Below are positions 39,203-51,779 of a stretch of 64,000 bases of DNA, one piece after another. Location: positions 35,500,662 through 35,564,661 of the forward strand of contig NC_056533.1 of the NCBI RefSeq assembly GCF_910596095.1. Direction: 5' to 3'. The position numbers and the translations under genes are program-made. The stretch's first letter is position 1. Every line of letters begins with the position of its first letter. A model generated the notes under the pieces. The model was not told the DNA's origin. It saw nothing but the letters and a program-made list of their open reading frames with translations, and did not search any database. The DNA is from Thunnus maccoyii. Taxonomy: Eukaryota > Chordata > Actinopteri > Scombriformes > Scombridae.

Positions 39203-42200
39203 ATGTCTAGTCGCGAAGCCCTCAACATGAAGCTGCCACCGATCCAGTCCACGGCCGGAGCCGTTCCGGTCCGGAACGAGAAAGGTGAGCCGTTAATTAG
39301 CGAGCTAATGCTAACAGTAGCTTAGCGTAACCTCAACTCTATATACAAATAGTAACACGATAAATGAGTCTCAAATCATGAGAAGAGATTAGCTACTTAT
39401 GTTAGCTGCTTTATGCTGATATAGTATTAAGTATTTACATATTATGCTACTTCATACTTCTACTTAATTGTATGTCAGAGGGAAATGTGTTTTTACTTCA
39501 CTACATTAAAGCACAGGTTCACAATTTTTCAAGTCTGTCTTAAAACAGCCTTAAACAGTCAGGAGACCGAATCAACGTTGAAACGTTTTTCTTGCCGTAT
39601 TCCTGTTCATACTGACCATTATAAGATCCCTTTATAACGCACTTACAATGGAAGTGGAAGCATATTATTTTTCTACCGTTAATGTATTGACCAATTGTTT
39701 AAGCTCTTGTATCAGCTTTAAAAAACAAATTAGTGGAATTAGCTGGAAAAGAATAAAGTAGTTAATTAATAATGACCCAACAAAAAAAGTGTCACCATAA
39801 ATAATGACATTAATTAACTTTTTGCAGAGTTGTTGTACTGATCAGTTGTGTTTTATGAAGGTGTCATGATGACAGGAAAACCTCTCTATAATTAGGCAAC
39901 AGGGACGGGAATGCCTCACTTTAATAAGCTAGTAATCAATAATGTGTCATCTCCTAGGTGAGCTCTCCATGGAGAAGGTGAAAGTGAAGCGATATGTGTC
40001 GGGTAAACGTCCCGACTACGCCCCGATGGAGTCGTCGGATGAGGAGGAAGAGGACTTCCAGTTTGTGAAGAAGGGAAAGGAGATGGAGCCAGAGCTGGAA
40101 GTGGAGGAAGAAGAAGTCTCTGACCCACGTCTCAAACGTTTGCTCAACCGCGTCTCTGAGGACGTAGAGGAGAGGTATCACACTGAAGATTTGATTCAAG
40201 AGGTTTTAGCCTCTTCAGAATGACATGATTTGATATAAACACTAAATTTTGTGAAGCTCATCGATCTCATTGCTTTCTGTTTCTTTCTGTTCAGGCTTGC
40301 GAGACACAGACAGATCGCAGAGCCTGAAGTTGTGGTTGAGAGCAGCGAGGACTCTGACGAAGGAACGTGGCACCCAGAACGTGAAGAGAGTAGCGAGGAG
40401 GAAGAGGAAGAAGAAGAAGAAGTCGATGATGAGGTTCATATCTGTGCTTCAGTTTATAACTGTTTTATGCGTGTTTTTTCTCAGTTATTTGACTCAGTTG
40501 TTTTTAAGAATTATATTAAGAAACTAAGTCTTTAACGTGAACTTTGTCACCCTCCGCAGGAAATCGAGAGGAGACGAGCGATGATGCGGCAGCGAGCCGT
40601 AGAGCGAAAGAACGAAGAGATGGAGCTCATGGAGCTGGAGGAGGAAGGGAAGTCTGGGGAGGAGTCTGAGTCTGAGTCTGAATATGAAGAATACACAGAC
40701 AGCGAGGACGAAGCAGAGCCGCGACTCAAACCCGTTTTCATCCGCAAGTAAGAGCTGAAGAGAAAGTTTCTGTAAACAAACGTCAAATCATAATCCATAA
40801 ACGTTCAAACAGCTTTCTGTGTAAGATTCTCATGCTGTTATATACACAGCAGCAGAAGATATGCATTGTTGATTAAATATGTATCAGGCACATTAAAATA
40901 GCAGCTGTAGCTTAACTTTAGCAGGCCTTATTTTTTAGAAAGCGACTCCTGAAATCGTCATCACATAGAGAGAAGACGTATCACTCTGTCAGAGTCGTTG
41001 AAACTGCAGAAACACTCACGATCGTGCACTGACGTTACAGAGCGGAACATCTTCCCTCACAAACAATCTTTGGTCTGGAGCGCAGACACCGGCTGCAGAC
41101 AAACACACAAACCAAGCCAAGTTGAATTTGGGCACGTTGTCAAGTTAATTAGTCAATTAGAGACAGCTGATGACCTGCCGCCAGCGACGTCTTTTTAAGG
41201 AAAGCGACAGTCAGCGTTGGCTGAAAAATGAGAAGCTGCTACCTGAAGGAAGAGAGAGGAGAGATAACAGGTTTTGGCATCGGACTAGAACAAATCCACT
41301 GTACTTTCCTGGTGTCACTTCCTCCGACGCGCCCAAGTGGCCTAATCACATTCACACACTTTCATATGCAGCAGGTCGAGGTTAACAAGACAAGTACAGG
41401 ACAGTAAAGAAAAGATTGGCTTTGGAGCAGCTTTATTTTAGCTGATTGGATCCATTTACCTATAACTGGATTGATTGGAAGGCTTGGGACGTCTCCACTG
41501 TTCATTAATCGGAAGTTTTTATTTACTGCATGATGTTAAGTGAGAAATAATTACAGTAAAGGGTGCGTTTTTTAAAATAAAACCACTCAAATCAGTCTTT
41601 TATTTGCTTATACTTGGCATATAATGATAAAACCAGGGATATAAGGCAACACCATGGAAATGACATTTTTCTCGTCACGTGATGTTTAATCGGCGTCGTC
41701 TCTATGTGTGTTTTTGTGACACAGGAAGGACAGAATAACGGTGGCGGAGCGCGAAGCAGAGGAGCAGAAGCAGAAAGAGCTGGAGGCGGAGGCCAAGAGG
41801 CAGGCGGAGGAGCGACGGCGCTACACCCTCAAGATCGTGGAGGAGGAGGCCAAGAAGGAGTTCGAGGAGAACCGGCGCACGCTGGCCGCTCTGGACGCTC
41901 TGGACACTGACGGAGAGAATGAGGAGGAGGAGTATGAAGCCTGGAAAGTCCGCGAGCTGAAACGCATCAAGAGGGACAGAGAGGCCCGAGAAACGTGAGT
42001 AAACACAGATTTTAAAGGACTTACTTTATGATGATGATGATGTCAGTAAACACAGCGCTGGTGTCACTGAGGGTTGTAACTAGCGGTGTTTGTCCGCAGC
42101 ATGGAGAAGGAGAAGGCTGAAATCGACAGATTCCACAACTTGACGGAGGAGGAGCGCCGGGCCGAGCTCCGCAACAACGGCAAACTCATCACCAACAAAG

Positions 42201-44235
42201 CCAGCAAAGGCAAATACAAGTTCCTCCAGAAGTATTACCACAGAGGAGCCTTCTTCATGGTGAGTCATTCTTAACACGGCTGCAGTTTGGTCTGAACACA
42301 TCAGCAGTAATCCAAAATCTAGTTAACTTTCAAACACAACAGAGACAAGAAAGTGTCTCAACTTCTCTTTTCTGATGTCTGAACTGATTGTTATTTATCT
42401 ATTTATACTTTCCGTCTGATCTTATTTGTATTGTTCATTCTTTATTTTTTATTTTAAGTATTATTTGCAAGTTTTCTGATTTTTACATAGTAGCATGAGC
42501 TGCTCTCTTGGTCAGGACACAAAAGACATTTAGAACCTCAGTGATACATTTTCCTGGTTAAATTAAGCCTCTGATCATGTGAATGAAATCTCAGATGTAT
42601 TGTTGTAGTTGAACATTCACATCAATTGGTTCTTTTTCAAGGTAAACCTAAGAGCCGGACTGATGCAGCAGCAGAGCTGATATTAGCATGTCACAGATGT
42701 ATTTGTGTATTTGTTGGTTGATAATTACAGACATTGCAGTGCAGAAATGTTAAAGATATGTTTATGTTTTTATGATATTTAGTAACAGCGTCTCCATTAC
42801 ATCGATTCCCCACCAGAGGGCACCGAAGAGTTTTTCTCTTTAATCATTTTAAAGTCTCAATTATCAGTCTCAGATCGGCTTCAGAAACCCAAATCAGTTG
42901 TTTACTGTGACATTTTTATTACTGTTTATGTTATTTATGTGTTGCATTGATCCTTTAATTGTTCCTTTGTAAAGCTTGATGTGGTGCAGAGTTACAGACA
43001 GGAAGTCATCATTAGTAGTTTTGGGTTCAGGTCTCTCATTGGTCTGTAACTGTCAACATGATCTGTGTTTCAGGATGAAGAGGAGGACGTCTATAAGAGA
43101 GACTTCAGCGCTCCGACTCTGGAGGATCACTTCAACAAAACCATCTTACCCAAAGTCATGCAGGTCAGCTGCTTTCACTCACATCGCATCTGTGTTACAT
43201 GTCGTTGTTTCGACTGTTCAACAGAATCATCACAGAACCAGGATCTATTCATCCTGTATGTTTGGTCTTAAGAGCAACATTTATTAAAGCTGTGTTGTGT
43301 TTTATGTGATGGTGGGAACAGCGCTGCTGTGTTAAAGGAAGAAATGTGGCTTTTTAAAATACTGTTAATATGCCACAAACAGTATGTATTAAATGTATAA
43401 TTCCATGTCTTAACATTTTTTTCCTTTTTAACACACACAACCCAAGAAATCATGTTTTTTTTTAAAATTCTAACAGTTGTGCATCATTTCAATTTAGTCT
43501 GATACATTTCACATCTCTGCACATTTTCGGATCTCCACAAAACTCTAAAATAATGTTCTGTGACACTACAGAATGTTTTTGTCTTAAACTCGTGTATCAG
43601 AATCGTCTTAAATTTTTCTACTTTATCATCCACATTTTAATGTTGCTAAGGTGAAATGTCTGAGCTGTATCTGCAGTAAAGCGGCGTTCATGTCAGTCAG
43701 ACGGACGGGAAAGATCCTCATGTTTACAACTCGTTAGTGTTCACGTCATATTGACAGAATGGGAGTTAGACTTGTTTATGTTGCCACTGTCACATCCAAT
43801 CATATTAACCACGTTAAATGACCCCAAATCATCCACATTTCTGGTTGTTTTTTGAACAAATTAACACAGATGTGAATCATTTCATCATCGTCTTTTTTCT
43901 AGTTTATTTGTGTACGTCAGGTTTAATCACCTTGAACTGTAGCACGTGTGAAAGTGTTTCTGCTAAGTGGGAAACATCGTAGTCGTCAGATATTCCTGAT
44001 ACGTTCGACTCATTCTCTGATTTGACCTCTTTGTGTTTTCTTTTCCCCTCATAAGGTCAAAAACTTTGGGCGATCTGGACGCACCAAGTACACCCACCTG
44101 GTGGACCAGGACACCACGTCGTTCGACTCAGCCTGGGCTCAGGAGAGCGCTCAGAACAGCAAGTTCTTTAAGCAGAAGGCTGCAGGAGTGAGAGACGTGT
44201 TCGACCGGCCCACAGTGAAGAAGAGGAAGACTTAA
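39203..44235 (+). CDS. mfap1: Microfibrillar-associated protein 1 (spliceosomal B-complex protein)
   Basis: Despite its name MFAP1 is a nuclear protein of the spliceosomal B complex (Spp381-like). Eight coding exons: 39203-39284, 39958-40174, 40295-40433, 40560-40747, 41725-41994, 42100-42259, 43074-43163, 44056-44235. Phases close to 441 residues (human 439). It begins [20 protein letters not shown]. Family blocks are [20 protein letters not shown], acidic runs in exons 2-4, [55 protein letters not shown] and [20 protein letters not shown]. It ends in a basic KKRKT tail. Long charged helices dominate the middle. The exon 3 donor (GTTCAT after GAG) is weak, yet the phase and homology demand it. 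A duplicate of exon 1 lies at 2570. Confidence 0.97.
39513..39655. mobile_element. Foldback MITE, family B fragment (mfap1 intron 1)
   Basis: ACATTAAAGCACAGGTTCAC begins the family B terminus, followed by GTTCATACTGACCATTATAA. The same insertion point and continuation occur in the duplicate at about 2855. Confidence 0.7.
42810..42824 (+). promoter_or_regulatory. Candidate CTCF site in mfap1 intron 6
   Basis: CCACCAGAGGGCACC fits the core of the vertebrate CTCF motif closely. A similar stretch, CCACAAGGGGGAGAC, lies at 19920-19934. Sequence alone cannot show occupancy. Confidence 0.4.
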
Positions 44236-44658
44236 GACGTGAAGCCGAGGACTCGCACGCGGCTTCAGAGGACTGAGACTTTGTTTCGTAGAAGAAAAGC
44301 AGCGAATTGACTGATTCTATCGTTGGGATGATGAGTTTTATTCACCGGGAAAAAGCGCCGTCGTTTAAAAGACTTGATTCCATGTTGACTTAAGATAATA
44401 ATCTACGATACAGTTACAACTTTTCTTTTTTACAAGTTAAGATTTCTGCATTTTCAGAAGGAGATACAGGGAAAATGAGTGAAATCATCTTTATTGTCCT
44501 TTTCAGTTTTAAACCCTCAGAAAGTAAAGCAGCGGGTTGTGATGTTATTTTGTAAATATCACCTTCAGTAAGCAGATTCTTGTATCGATTTCCTGCATTT
44601 CCCCTTTTTTTCTCTTCCATATTTGTGAAAGTACATGTTGTAACTTGATTTGTATGTG

Positions 44659-44664
44659 AATAAA
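44659..44664 (+). terminator. mfap1 poly(A) signal
   Basis: AATAAA lies 424 bases after the mfap1 stop codon. It is followed within 45 bases by T-rich sequence. The convergent hypk stop codon is about 200 bases further on, so the two 3' UTRs nearly meet. Confidence 0.7.
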
Positions 44665-44859
44665 ACTTGTATTTTCACCATTTTCTAAACTTTTCTGAAG
44701 AATGAAAGGAAAAGACATGCCCGGTGTTAACTTTTATTTAAAAAAAAAAAAAAAACAGAGTAAGTTAGAGCAACAACAGTTTAACCGCCGAGTTCTTCTG
44801 ACTTGATGAGTTCTTCAAAACAAAGACGTGAAGCAGTCCAGAGTGTGAATGTAGTTTGT

Positions 44860-47529
44860 TCAGTTGGTCAGAGCCACCAGAGCTTCCACCACGTTCCCCA
44901 TGTGTTCCCTCAGACTGCGCTCCGCCACGTTCCTGGAAATCTCCATCTCTGACATCTGCAGAGCAAACATCACAACATCAACCAAACGATAAACTGAGAC
45001 AAATGTTTAACTAAATTGGAAATAGTTAAACAATTAACAAGTGTGATGCATTAAGGTGTCTGCAAATGTTTTGTTTTTGTGTGATCGACAGTTCAGAATC
45101 CAAAGATATTAAGTTTACTGTCTGATTCTTTAGTTCCAGTGAAGGGAAATCTTAATGATATTTTAGACAATAGTTTGCACTAAGTCAGCTCCGTAAAGAA
45201 ATGCTTTTCCCAATTTGGCCTGCAGAGCACCGACCTCGACCCCACCCAACATGTCTGTGATGAACTGGAACACATGATGCGAATCGGGGGTCTGTTTCAA
45301 CAAATTTGTTTCATGTGAGCTGCAACTTGCAACATGAGATCATTTCTTAATTTTGTCACATTTATCCAAATCACCAAATCCAAAAGGAACACCATATTAT
45401 CTGCAATCTGCGAGTGATAATTTGTGAGACGGGACGTCGGCTCCGTTTGTGATCTGTGTGTCAGCAGCGCTCGTGAAAAGCTTTCATGAAACGGACCCCA
45501 GACCTCATCACCCAGCGTCAGTGATGGACCTCATTAATGCTCATCCTGCTGAAAGCCTCATCAGAAGAATGAAGGCAGCAGATTGATGCCCAGAAATACA
45601 GATGTAATGTTCTGGTGTCTACATACATTTGTCCATTCTTGTGCACTTTAAAAAAAAAAAACATTTACAGATGTGTGATCCCAAACTTACAATTAGCTCA
45701 ACGTCCTCTTTCTTGATGGTGACTTTGGCCAACTCTTTTTCTCTGCAAGCACAAAAAAAAAAACAAGACAAACAGTGAGAACAATCAATGTATTGTGTTT
45801 TCTGCAGCATCAGCATCAGGTTCAAAATCTGGTGAAAAAACCCTCAAACTACAGATTAGAAATGTCACTTTACTTCTAATAGATGAAGAAGCAACATATA
45901 AAGGCTGTGAGGGTCACTGATCTCACCTTTCCTGTTTGGCTTTCTGTTCTCGTGACCTTCTGTCTCCGATCACTGACATGGCCTGAAAGAAGAGATGTTG
46001 TTATTCACACAACTGTCAGAACACAGAACATGTGATGAGCATCAAAATCCTTTGATTATTAAAGAGAACATAGACAGGACATGTTTTTCAGGTAAATTTT
46101 ATTCAACTTTAAGGATCTGAAATGTAAAATTATTAATTTTTAAATAAAGCACAAACAGGCTGCTTGTATGTTTGTATGACATGTATCCAGTATCACAGTA
46201 TTATAAATATGGTTGCTTCAAAGACTGGTATCTTATATTTTATGAGTATGAATTGACTCCTGGATAAGAAACAGCACAGCTGGGAAACATACTGATATTT
46301 ACATTTTATCATCAGCTATTAATTTATTGTTTTTTTACCGTAATTCTAATCATACATACATTTTTTGTCCAAGTTAACAATACAACCATTTACTAATTGA
46401 GATTTTTCCTGTAGTTATTTGTGAAATATTTGAGGATGCCAGCTGAAAACCCAACAGGTGACTTTCCATTTCTGAACAGGTATCATGATGAGTGATTTAA
46501 TAAAGACATCTAGACTTGTCTCAAAATTTTAAGTGGAAAAGCAGCACAGATTACTCTCTGTTCTTACACAATACAATATACCTTAACACGTATTTTTCTA
46601 GGGCTGCAACTAATGATTATTTTCATTGTCAATTAACAGTTTTACTGTCAATCATTTTACAATAGATTCGTTTTTTGGTCTGTAAAAAGTAAGAAAATGG
46701 TGAAAAAAGCAGAAATTAATCATCTCACGACCTCTCAGATTTATCTGCTGACCTTTAAAGGTGCCCCACCCCTAGGTTGGGAACCACTGGACTAAACTAG
46801 CTAACTGTATATAAAGTAGTGTAAACTAGCTCCACCTCCAGCAGCTACAACAGTAACATGCTGCTCTAACACTGATGCTTCACTTAATAATCTGATGATG
46901 TCATATATAATAATATATCAGTCAGAGAAACAAAACCACTACTTTTACTGCAATACTTTAACTACATAAAGCTCATAATACTTATGTACTTTTACTGTAA
47001 TAGGGTTTTTCATGCAGGACTTTTGCTTCGAATAGAGTATTTTTACATTGTTGTATTGATGTTTTTATTTAAGTAAATAATCTTAATACTTAATACAGAA
47101 AACTGTCAATGTTGGTTCAATAAAGCAAAGAAAAAAAAGTTGAACAGATTAGCAATTAGCCGCTAAGTCAACTGTCAACTGTGCTATTAACAAGCAAACG
47201 CTAACTGCCAATTAGCCCGCAATTATCAAGCAAAATCAAAATAGAACTATAAGGAAAATGTACACTTAAAGCAAAAAACTAAATAAAAGCACATGGTTTG
47301 GTTTGAGTGAAGCCAGCAGTGGCCGCATGTCTGCCGGCTAACGTTAACGTTAGCTCGCAGCTCTCACCGTCTCTAAATCAGAGCTGGATATTTCTTTCTC
47401 CTCCGCGTAGTCCGTGACCCTCTCCAGGTCCGCGGCTCCGCTGTCATGTTTCCGAGGTTTTTCTGCCGGTTTTCCAGTGCAGTTTTCATCGGCTTCCAGG
47501 TCCAAATCAACGTCTCCCTCTGCCGCCAT
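44860..47529 (-). CDS. hypk: Huntingtin-interacting protein K
   Basis: HYPK binds the NAA10/NAA15 N-terminal acetyltransferase NatA at the ribosome, inhibits or tunes it, and limits aggregation of huntingtin. Four coding exons in transcript order: 47529-47368, 45982-45927, 45742-45691, 44955-44860. Phases close to 121 residues. The acidic N-terminus MAAEGDVDLDLEADEN is followed by RVTDYAEEKEISSSDLETAM, the helix SVIGDRRSREQKAKQEREKE, and the C-terminal UBA-like fold KKEDVELIMSEMEISRNVAE through MGNVVEALVALTN. The start codon lies in the same AGCAAACATGGCGGCA stretch as that of ndufs3. Intron 1 has family A and C repeats and intron 3 a Tc1 relic with a nested MITE. In human the neighbour SERF2 can be read through into HYPK; no SERF2 is seen here. 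Confidence 0.96.
45165..45646 (+). mobile_element. Tc1/mariner-like relic (hypk intron 3)
   Basis: TTTGCACTAAGTCAGCTCCG and ACCTCGACCCCACCCAACATG match the transposase 3' part (DLNPIEHLWDELE region). After the nested MITE, the end CTGGTGTCTACATACATTTG matches the family terminus. No open frame survives. Confidence 0.65.
45287..45499. mobile_element. Small MITE nested in the Tc1 relic
   Basis: GGGGTCTGTTTCA on the left and TGAAACGGACCCC on the right form 13-bp inverted ends with one mismatch, 213 bp in total. The Tc1 sequence resumes on each side. It has no coding capacity. The superfamily cannot be told. Confidence 0.7.
46600..46700. mobile_element. Palindromic repeat, family A fragment (hypk intron 1)
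   Basis: AGGGCTGCAACTAATGATTA is a nearly canonical family A terminus. It runs into a family C copy at about 46728. Confidence 0.7.
46728..47090. mobile_element. hAT-like element, family C derivative, inverted (hypk intron 1)
   Basis: This is the reverse complement of the left half of 14447-15278. It includes the nested element's left end (AGGTTGGGAACCACTGGACT) and the CTCCACCTCCAGCAGCTACA block. Confidence 0.75.
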
Positions 47530-47754
47530 GTTTGCTACAGTGAGGCCGGAACAAAGAGGAAGGTTCCTCTCAAACGTCGGAGGGACAATTGTGTAGTACC
47601 GGATGTGAAGAGCTATTTAAACAATACGCAGATTTTTTTAGAGAGCATGTTGTATTTTAACCAACTACTTAAAAGAACCGAGTATAGCGGAGATCATTTA
47701 GTTGTTTTTTTGTTTGTTTTGTTTTTTTCCTACCAATCTACTGCTTCACACTGT
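47530..47754 (-). promoter_or_regulatory. Region upstream of hypk
   Basis: The hypk promoter must begin here. No separate motif is convincing beyond the YY1-like CATGGCGGC at the start codon itself. Confidence 0.35.
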
Positions 47755-47830
47755 AGTCCGATAGGTGGCGGTAAGGAGCCGTTGAGCTGTTTGCCAAACG
47801 CCAATAAAACCACAGAAGAAGAACAGGTGA
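47755..47830 (+). repeat. Short fish interspersed repeat with AATAAA and GAA-rich tail
   Basis: TAGGTGGCGGTAAGGAGCCG, then TTTGCCAAACGCCAATAAAA and AGAAGAAGAAC. This block, often ending in (GAA)n, recurs in teleost genomes and resembles a retroposon 3' end. Confidence 0.55.
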
Positions 47831-49500
47831 ATTTAGTATGATTCTGAACCAGTCCTGGCCAATGTGAAATCAATAATTAGCAATGTAACACATAAATAAT
47901 CCCATCCAAAATATTTTATAAAATAAAATTATAAACTGTCTGTTTGATGTCAGTAGGACTCTGCTCTGCCACACTGAAAAGAAGTAAAATATAAAGTCAA
48001 ATCTAAAACCCACTTTTTGTCAAAAACTACAGAGCCTGGGTGGGGCCACGGAGAAACAAAACAAAGCAAATTTATGCTCTCTGCTCTCAAATTAATAATT
48101 TGTGCTTTAAATTTAGAAATCTTTGCTCTAAATTTAATAATTTGTGCTCTCGTTTTTCACCTTAATGGCATTTTCTCATCCTGCGTACACCCTCATTATC
48201 GATTTCTTGGATTTAATATGTTTTTATTTTGATCTAGGACTAGATATGTGGATATACTTAAAGCACAACACTGTGTTATCTCTTAGATCCCTTATAATAT
48301 TATCATTATTAAATTATTACAAAGAAAATAATCAACAGACTAATCATTTTTGAAAATAGTTGTCAGTTGCAGCCCTACTCAGTGTAGTAAAATCATTTGA
48401 CCTTAATCATTGTAGTGGTTTAATTTGTGAGATCACAAATGATTAAATCAAGATCATGAATTATTAAATCAAGAGCATGAATTAATTATTTTTTGGCCTC
48501 CCATGGCCTCCGTAAAAAAAAACTCATTACGCTTCTTCAGTAGCCATATTAGACACTATTTCATTTTATTCATTTTATTCATACATACACACCAGTTTAC
48601 TTAGTAATTATACTTTCTTCATATTATTTATTTTCCTATAATTTTTATATTTCTACTATTCTTCTATTTTAGTTTGCTTTATGTGCTTTTACATGTTTCT
48701 CTATAGATTCATTCATTGTCAGTGTACTCCTGTGGTCTGCAGTTTGGGTTTAATGTCCACCTGAAAATCAAACTTTGGGATAATACTGAAATAGATTAAT
48801 ATTTACGTTAATAAAATCTGTCAAAAGTCAGCAGGTTGCCTTGCAGGTTGTTTCACGACAGCAGAACAACAAATACTCAAACTCACACCTGACAAATTCA
48901 TTTATTTCATTCATGGAATTTATCTGAAGTTGATGAGCTCATAATATTTTGACTATGACAAGTTTCACTTTGTTCAGCTTTGGATTTATGTGTTTCAGAA
49001 GGTTACAGAATATATTTTAGGTTTTAAATCATTTTAGAACAGTACAGCAGGGCTTTATGAGGATGTTTAAGTCACAATTTATATTCACATACACAAAAAT
49101 GACAACATAAGAATTTAAAAAAAAAAAAGATTACAGTGGGCAGTTACCCTGCATATATCACATCCTGGACTTTTATTACATTCAGTATTCAGTGTTGGAC
49201 CTGTTAAATACTGAGCTCATGTCAAGTTCGACTCACATGAAAGGATCATTTATATGAATTTTTTACATTAACATTATGATGAAGTAATAGTAGCTCAGGC
49301 AGAAAACCAAACATTTAGTTAATTCATTGCAACTGAGTGACTCATGTTTTTCATTTTTGATTTAAATTCTGATTTGATCAAATATTAATCAAAAGTTAAA
49401 GATAATATATTAATTTGTGATCTGATTTACCTGATCTAATCATTGCCTGAGAGATAGAGAGAATACACAATAACAGGATTATGTGGACGTTTAATTGTCT
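47831..49500. other. AT-rich spacer
   Basis: No exon is recognised. Two imperfect copies of a TTAATAATTTGTGCT-containing unit lie near 48075-48150. A family A end fragment lies at 48338-48378. Otherwise nothing can be supported. Confidence 0.5.
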
Positions 49501-50100
49501 GGATTACTGAATCACTCCTCGTTTCTATTCCTGTCTGTGATAAGAGGTTTACTTGTACTGTAATAGAAATAGTCCTTCATTGAACTGTAACAGATTTCCT
49601 GCGTCTCCAGACTTTTCCAGCCCTTTCGTGTGCTTGAGCTTTTTCAATCCGCCAACCTTAATCAGATTAAGGAAAGAGAAACCTGCTCGTGTCTTCACCC
49701 CGAGCAGGACTGAAAACCACATCAGTGTTTTCTGGTGTTCCTGGTTCATTCTTGAGGAAATATGTGTGGCGGCGAGAGGCCGGAGGGATGGCATCAGTGA
49801 GACACCGCTGTCATCACACCAACCCCTTCATCCTGCTCTATGACTGATGGTCGTCTTGACTGCGGACGTTTAAAGCCCTCCTCATCTCAGACCTCAGCGA
49901 CGTGATGTCAAGACGCTTCTGTCGAGCCCAGGTGAGACACTGCAGCATGCGACGCTTTGTGGTGGTCGAACAAAAAGCTAAGAGGATGAAAGCATGACAG
50001 AAAGCTCTCAGTGTGGGAAAACATAAACAACAGGTAATGCCAGCCAATCACACGACACGATCACACAACACACACACATGTGTGTGTGAAAATGGTCTGT
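49501..50100. other. GC-richer block of unknown role
   Basis: Compared with its surroundings this block has more GC and open frames on both strands (49553-49843 plus, 49838-50047 minus), but no frame resembles a known protein. A good-looking donor (CCCAGGTGAGAC) lies at about 49928-49939. It could be a conserved non-coding element or an untranslated exon. Confidence 0.3.
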
Positions 50101-50603
50101 AACATTTTGGGAAAAATACCTTCATGTGTGATTCCTACATGAAGGTTTAAGAATAAAAGACTTAAATGAAAGAGCAGTTTACATGAATCTACATCTGCAG
50201 GACAAATACTGAATACACAAATTTTCTTTATCTGCTAATGTTTAAAAATTAAAAATGATTCAGTCGCCCCCAAATTAATCTTTGTTATACACAAATATAT
50301 ACATCTTTATTCCCCATAACATACAATTGACAGGGTGTTATGATTAAAAAGCTTCTATAATTATATAATTTGCTATGAAGACACATTTATTTAATGTTAA
50401 CATGCAGACAAACTGCTAATAAGTTAATGGAAACAAATACACCCAGAATACTGTGAGACTTAGTAACATGTTGTTGCATTTGTGGGTCATAACTGAGAAA
50501 AACTATCAAAAAGGAAATACACAATATCATCAACATCAGAATATTCCACCCATATATTACATGTGATAGTTGAACTTATAAAACCATGAGCATTAATGTG
50601 CTG

Positions 50604-51436
50604 CTATAACAGCCTTAAGAGCATTAGAGAGGTCAAACACTGATGGGGGGTAATAAGGTCTGGTTCCAGTTCATCCCAGAGGTGTTGGTTGGGGTCAGAG
50701 GTCAGAGCTCTGTATGGAGCTGGCTTTGTGCACGGGATCGTTGTCATGTTGAAACATGAAAGAGACACTAAGTTTGAAGCACACTGTCGTCTAAAATAGT
50801 GGCTCCCAACTTTGTACTTTTTCTTGTGAAACACTGGATACTTTTACCTCCTCAAGCCTCTAAAAAATCCTACATTTAAGACAAATTTGCTCACAGTTCA
50901 TGTTCACACCAAGGTCCAGTCTGTAATGAGGAGGTCTCAAGTAAATATTGGTTCATTTTACAAGGTATCAAGCCCCAAAAGTCAGGAAGCACTGGTCCAG
51001 AATATCCTCCAGACATGTTTTAAGATGTATATAAAATACTCTACTTTGAATAGAATCCTTAAAGTTACATCTACTCCTTCTCCATCATTAAAAATTCAAG
51101 AATATATGAATATGCAAACATCTTTCAATTCAGAAGTTTAACTGCTGGACACAAGATGTTTCCTCCTTCACTGTAAAGTCTATTCTCAGTGTTTCAAGTT
51201 TCCACATCACACCTGTGTAAGTTGAAATTGATCGGCTTCCAAACTAACTGTAATGTCACAAATCATGCTCGTAAGCAAAATCAGATTTTCACTGAGCTCA
51301 GAGAAACTTAGAGAAGTTCAAACATCCAACTGAAGAAACAAGAGGAAAAACATATTTTTGAATTGAGGAGGACTTTAAGACCAAACTTACGTAATAGTAT
51401 GAAGACACCAGTGTCCACATACTTTTGGCCATGTAG
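50604..51436 (-). mobile_element. Tc1/mariner-like transposon relic
   Basis: The minus frame contains CTKPAPY and DPNQHLWDELEPDL, matching the catalytic-domain end (DLNPIEHLWDELE) of Tc1-type transposases. The right end GTCCACATACTTTTGGCCAT followed by GTAGTGTA is the family terminus. The left terminus is lost and the frame is short, so the copy is dead. Confidence 0.75.
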
Positions 51437-51779
51437 TGTAAAACATACAATAACTGGTCAGTATAAAAAAATATTTGTATCTAAAAATATCACTGTTTAA
51501 AATCAGGTCTTGACCTTCTTTGCATTTTTCACCGCATGTCAATAATTTCAATCAATATCTGAGTTTAGGAATGCTGCACAGATTAAATATCTTTCTGGAA
51601 TCTATTAATAATCTGCCATCAACCTAATTCCTGTGCACTCAGTCATGTCACAGTTTTATGAATGGGTACATTGTATTTCTATGTGAAGCCTGCGCTTCTC
51701 GCCTGCAGCTGCAGCATGTGAATCATTTACAACTTTTTATTTACCTAAAACAAGATTAAAAAAAAAAACAACACTGGTC

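Noticed and set aside
41995-42099. Box C/D snoRNA in mfap1 intron 5 (ATGATGATGATG near 42031, CTGA near 42067)
   Set aside because: The C-like box comes from an ATG repeat, the spacing is too short and no terminal stem is present.
49553-49843. Protein-coding exon of 96 codons
   Set aside because: No resemblance to a known protein, and overlapping frames on the other strand are equally open.
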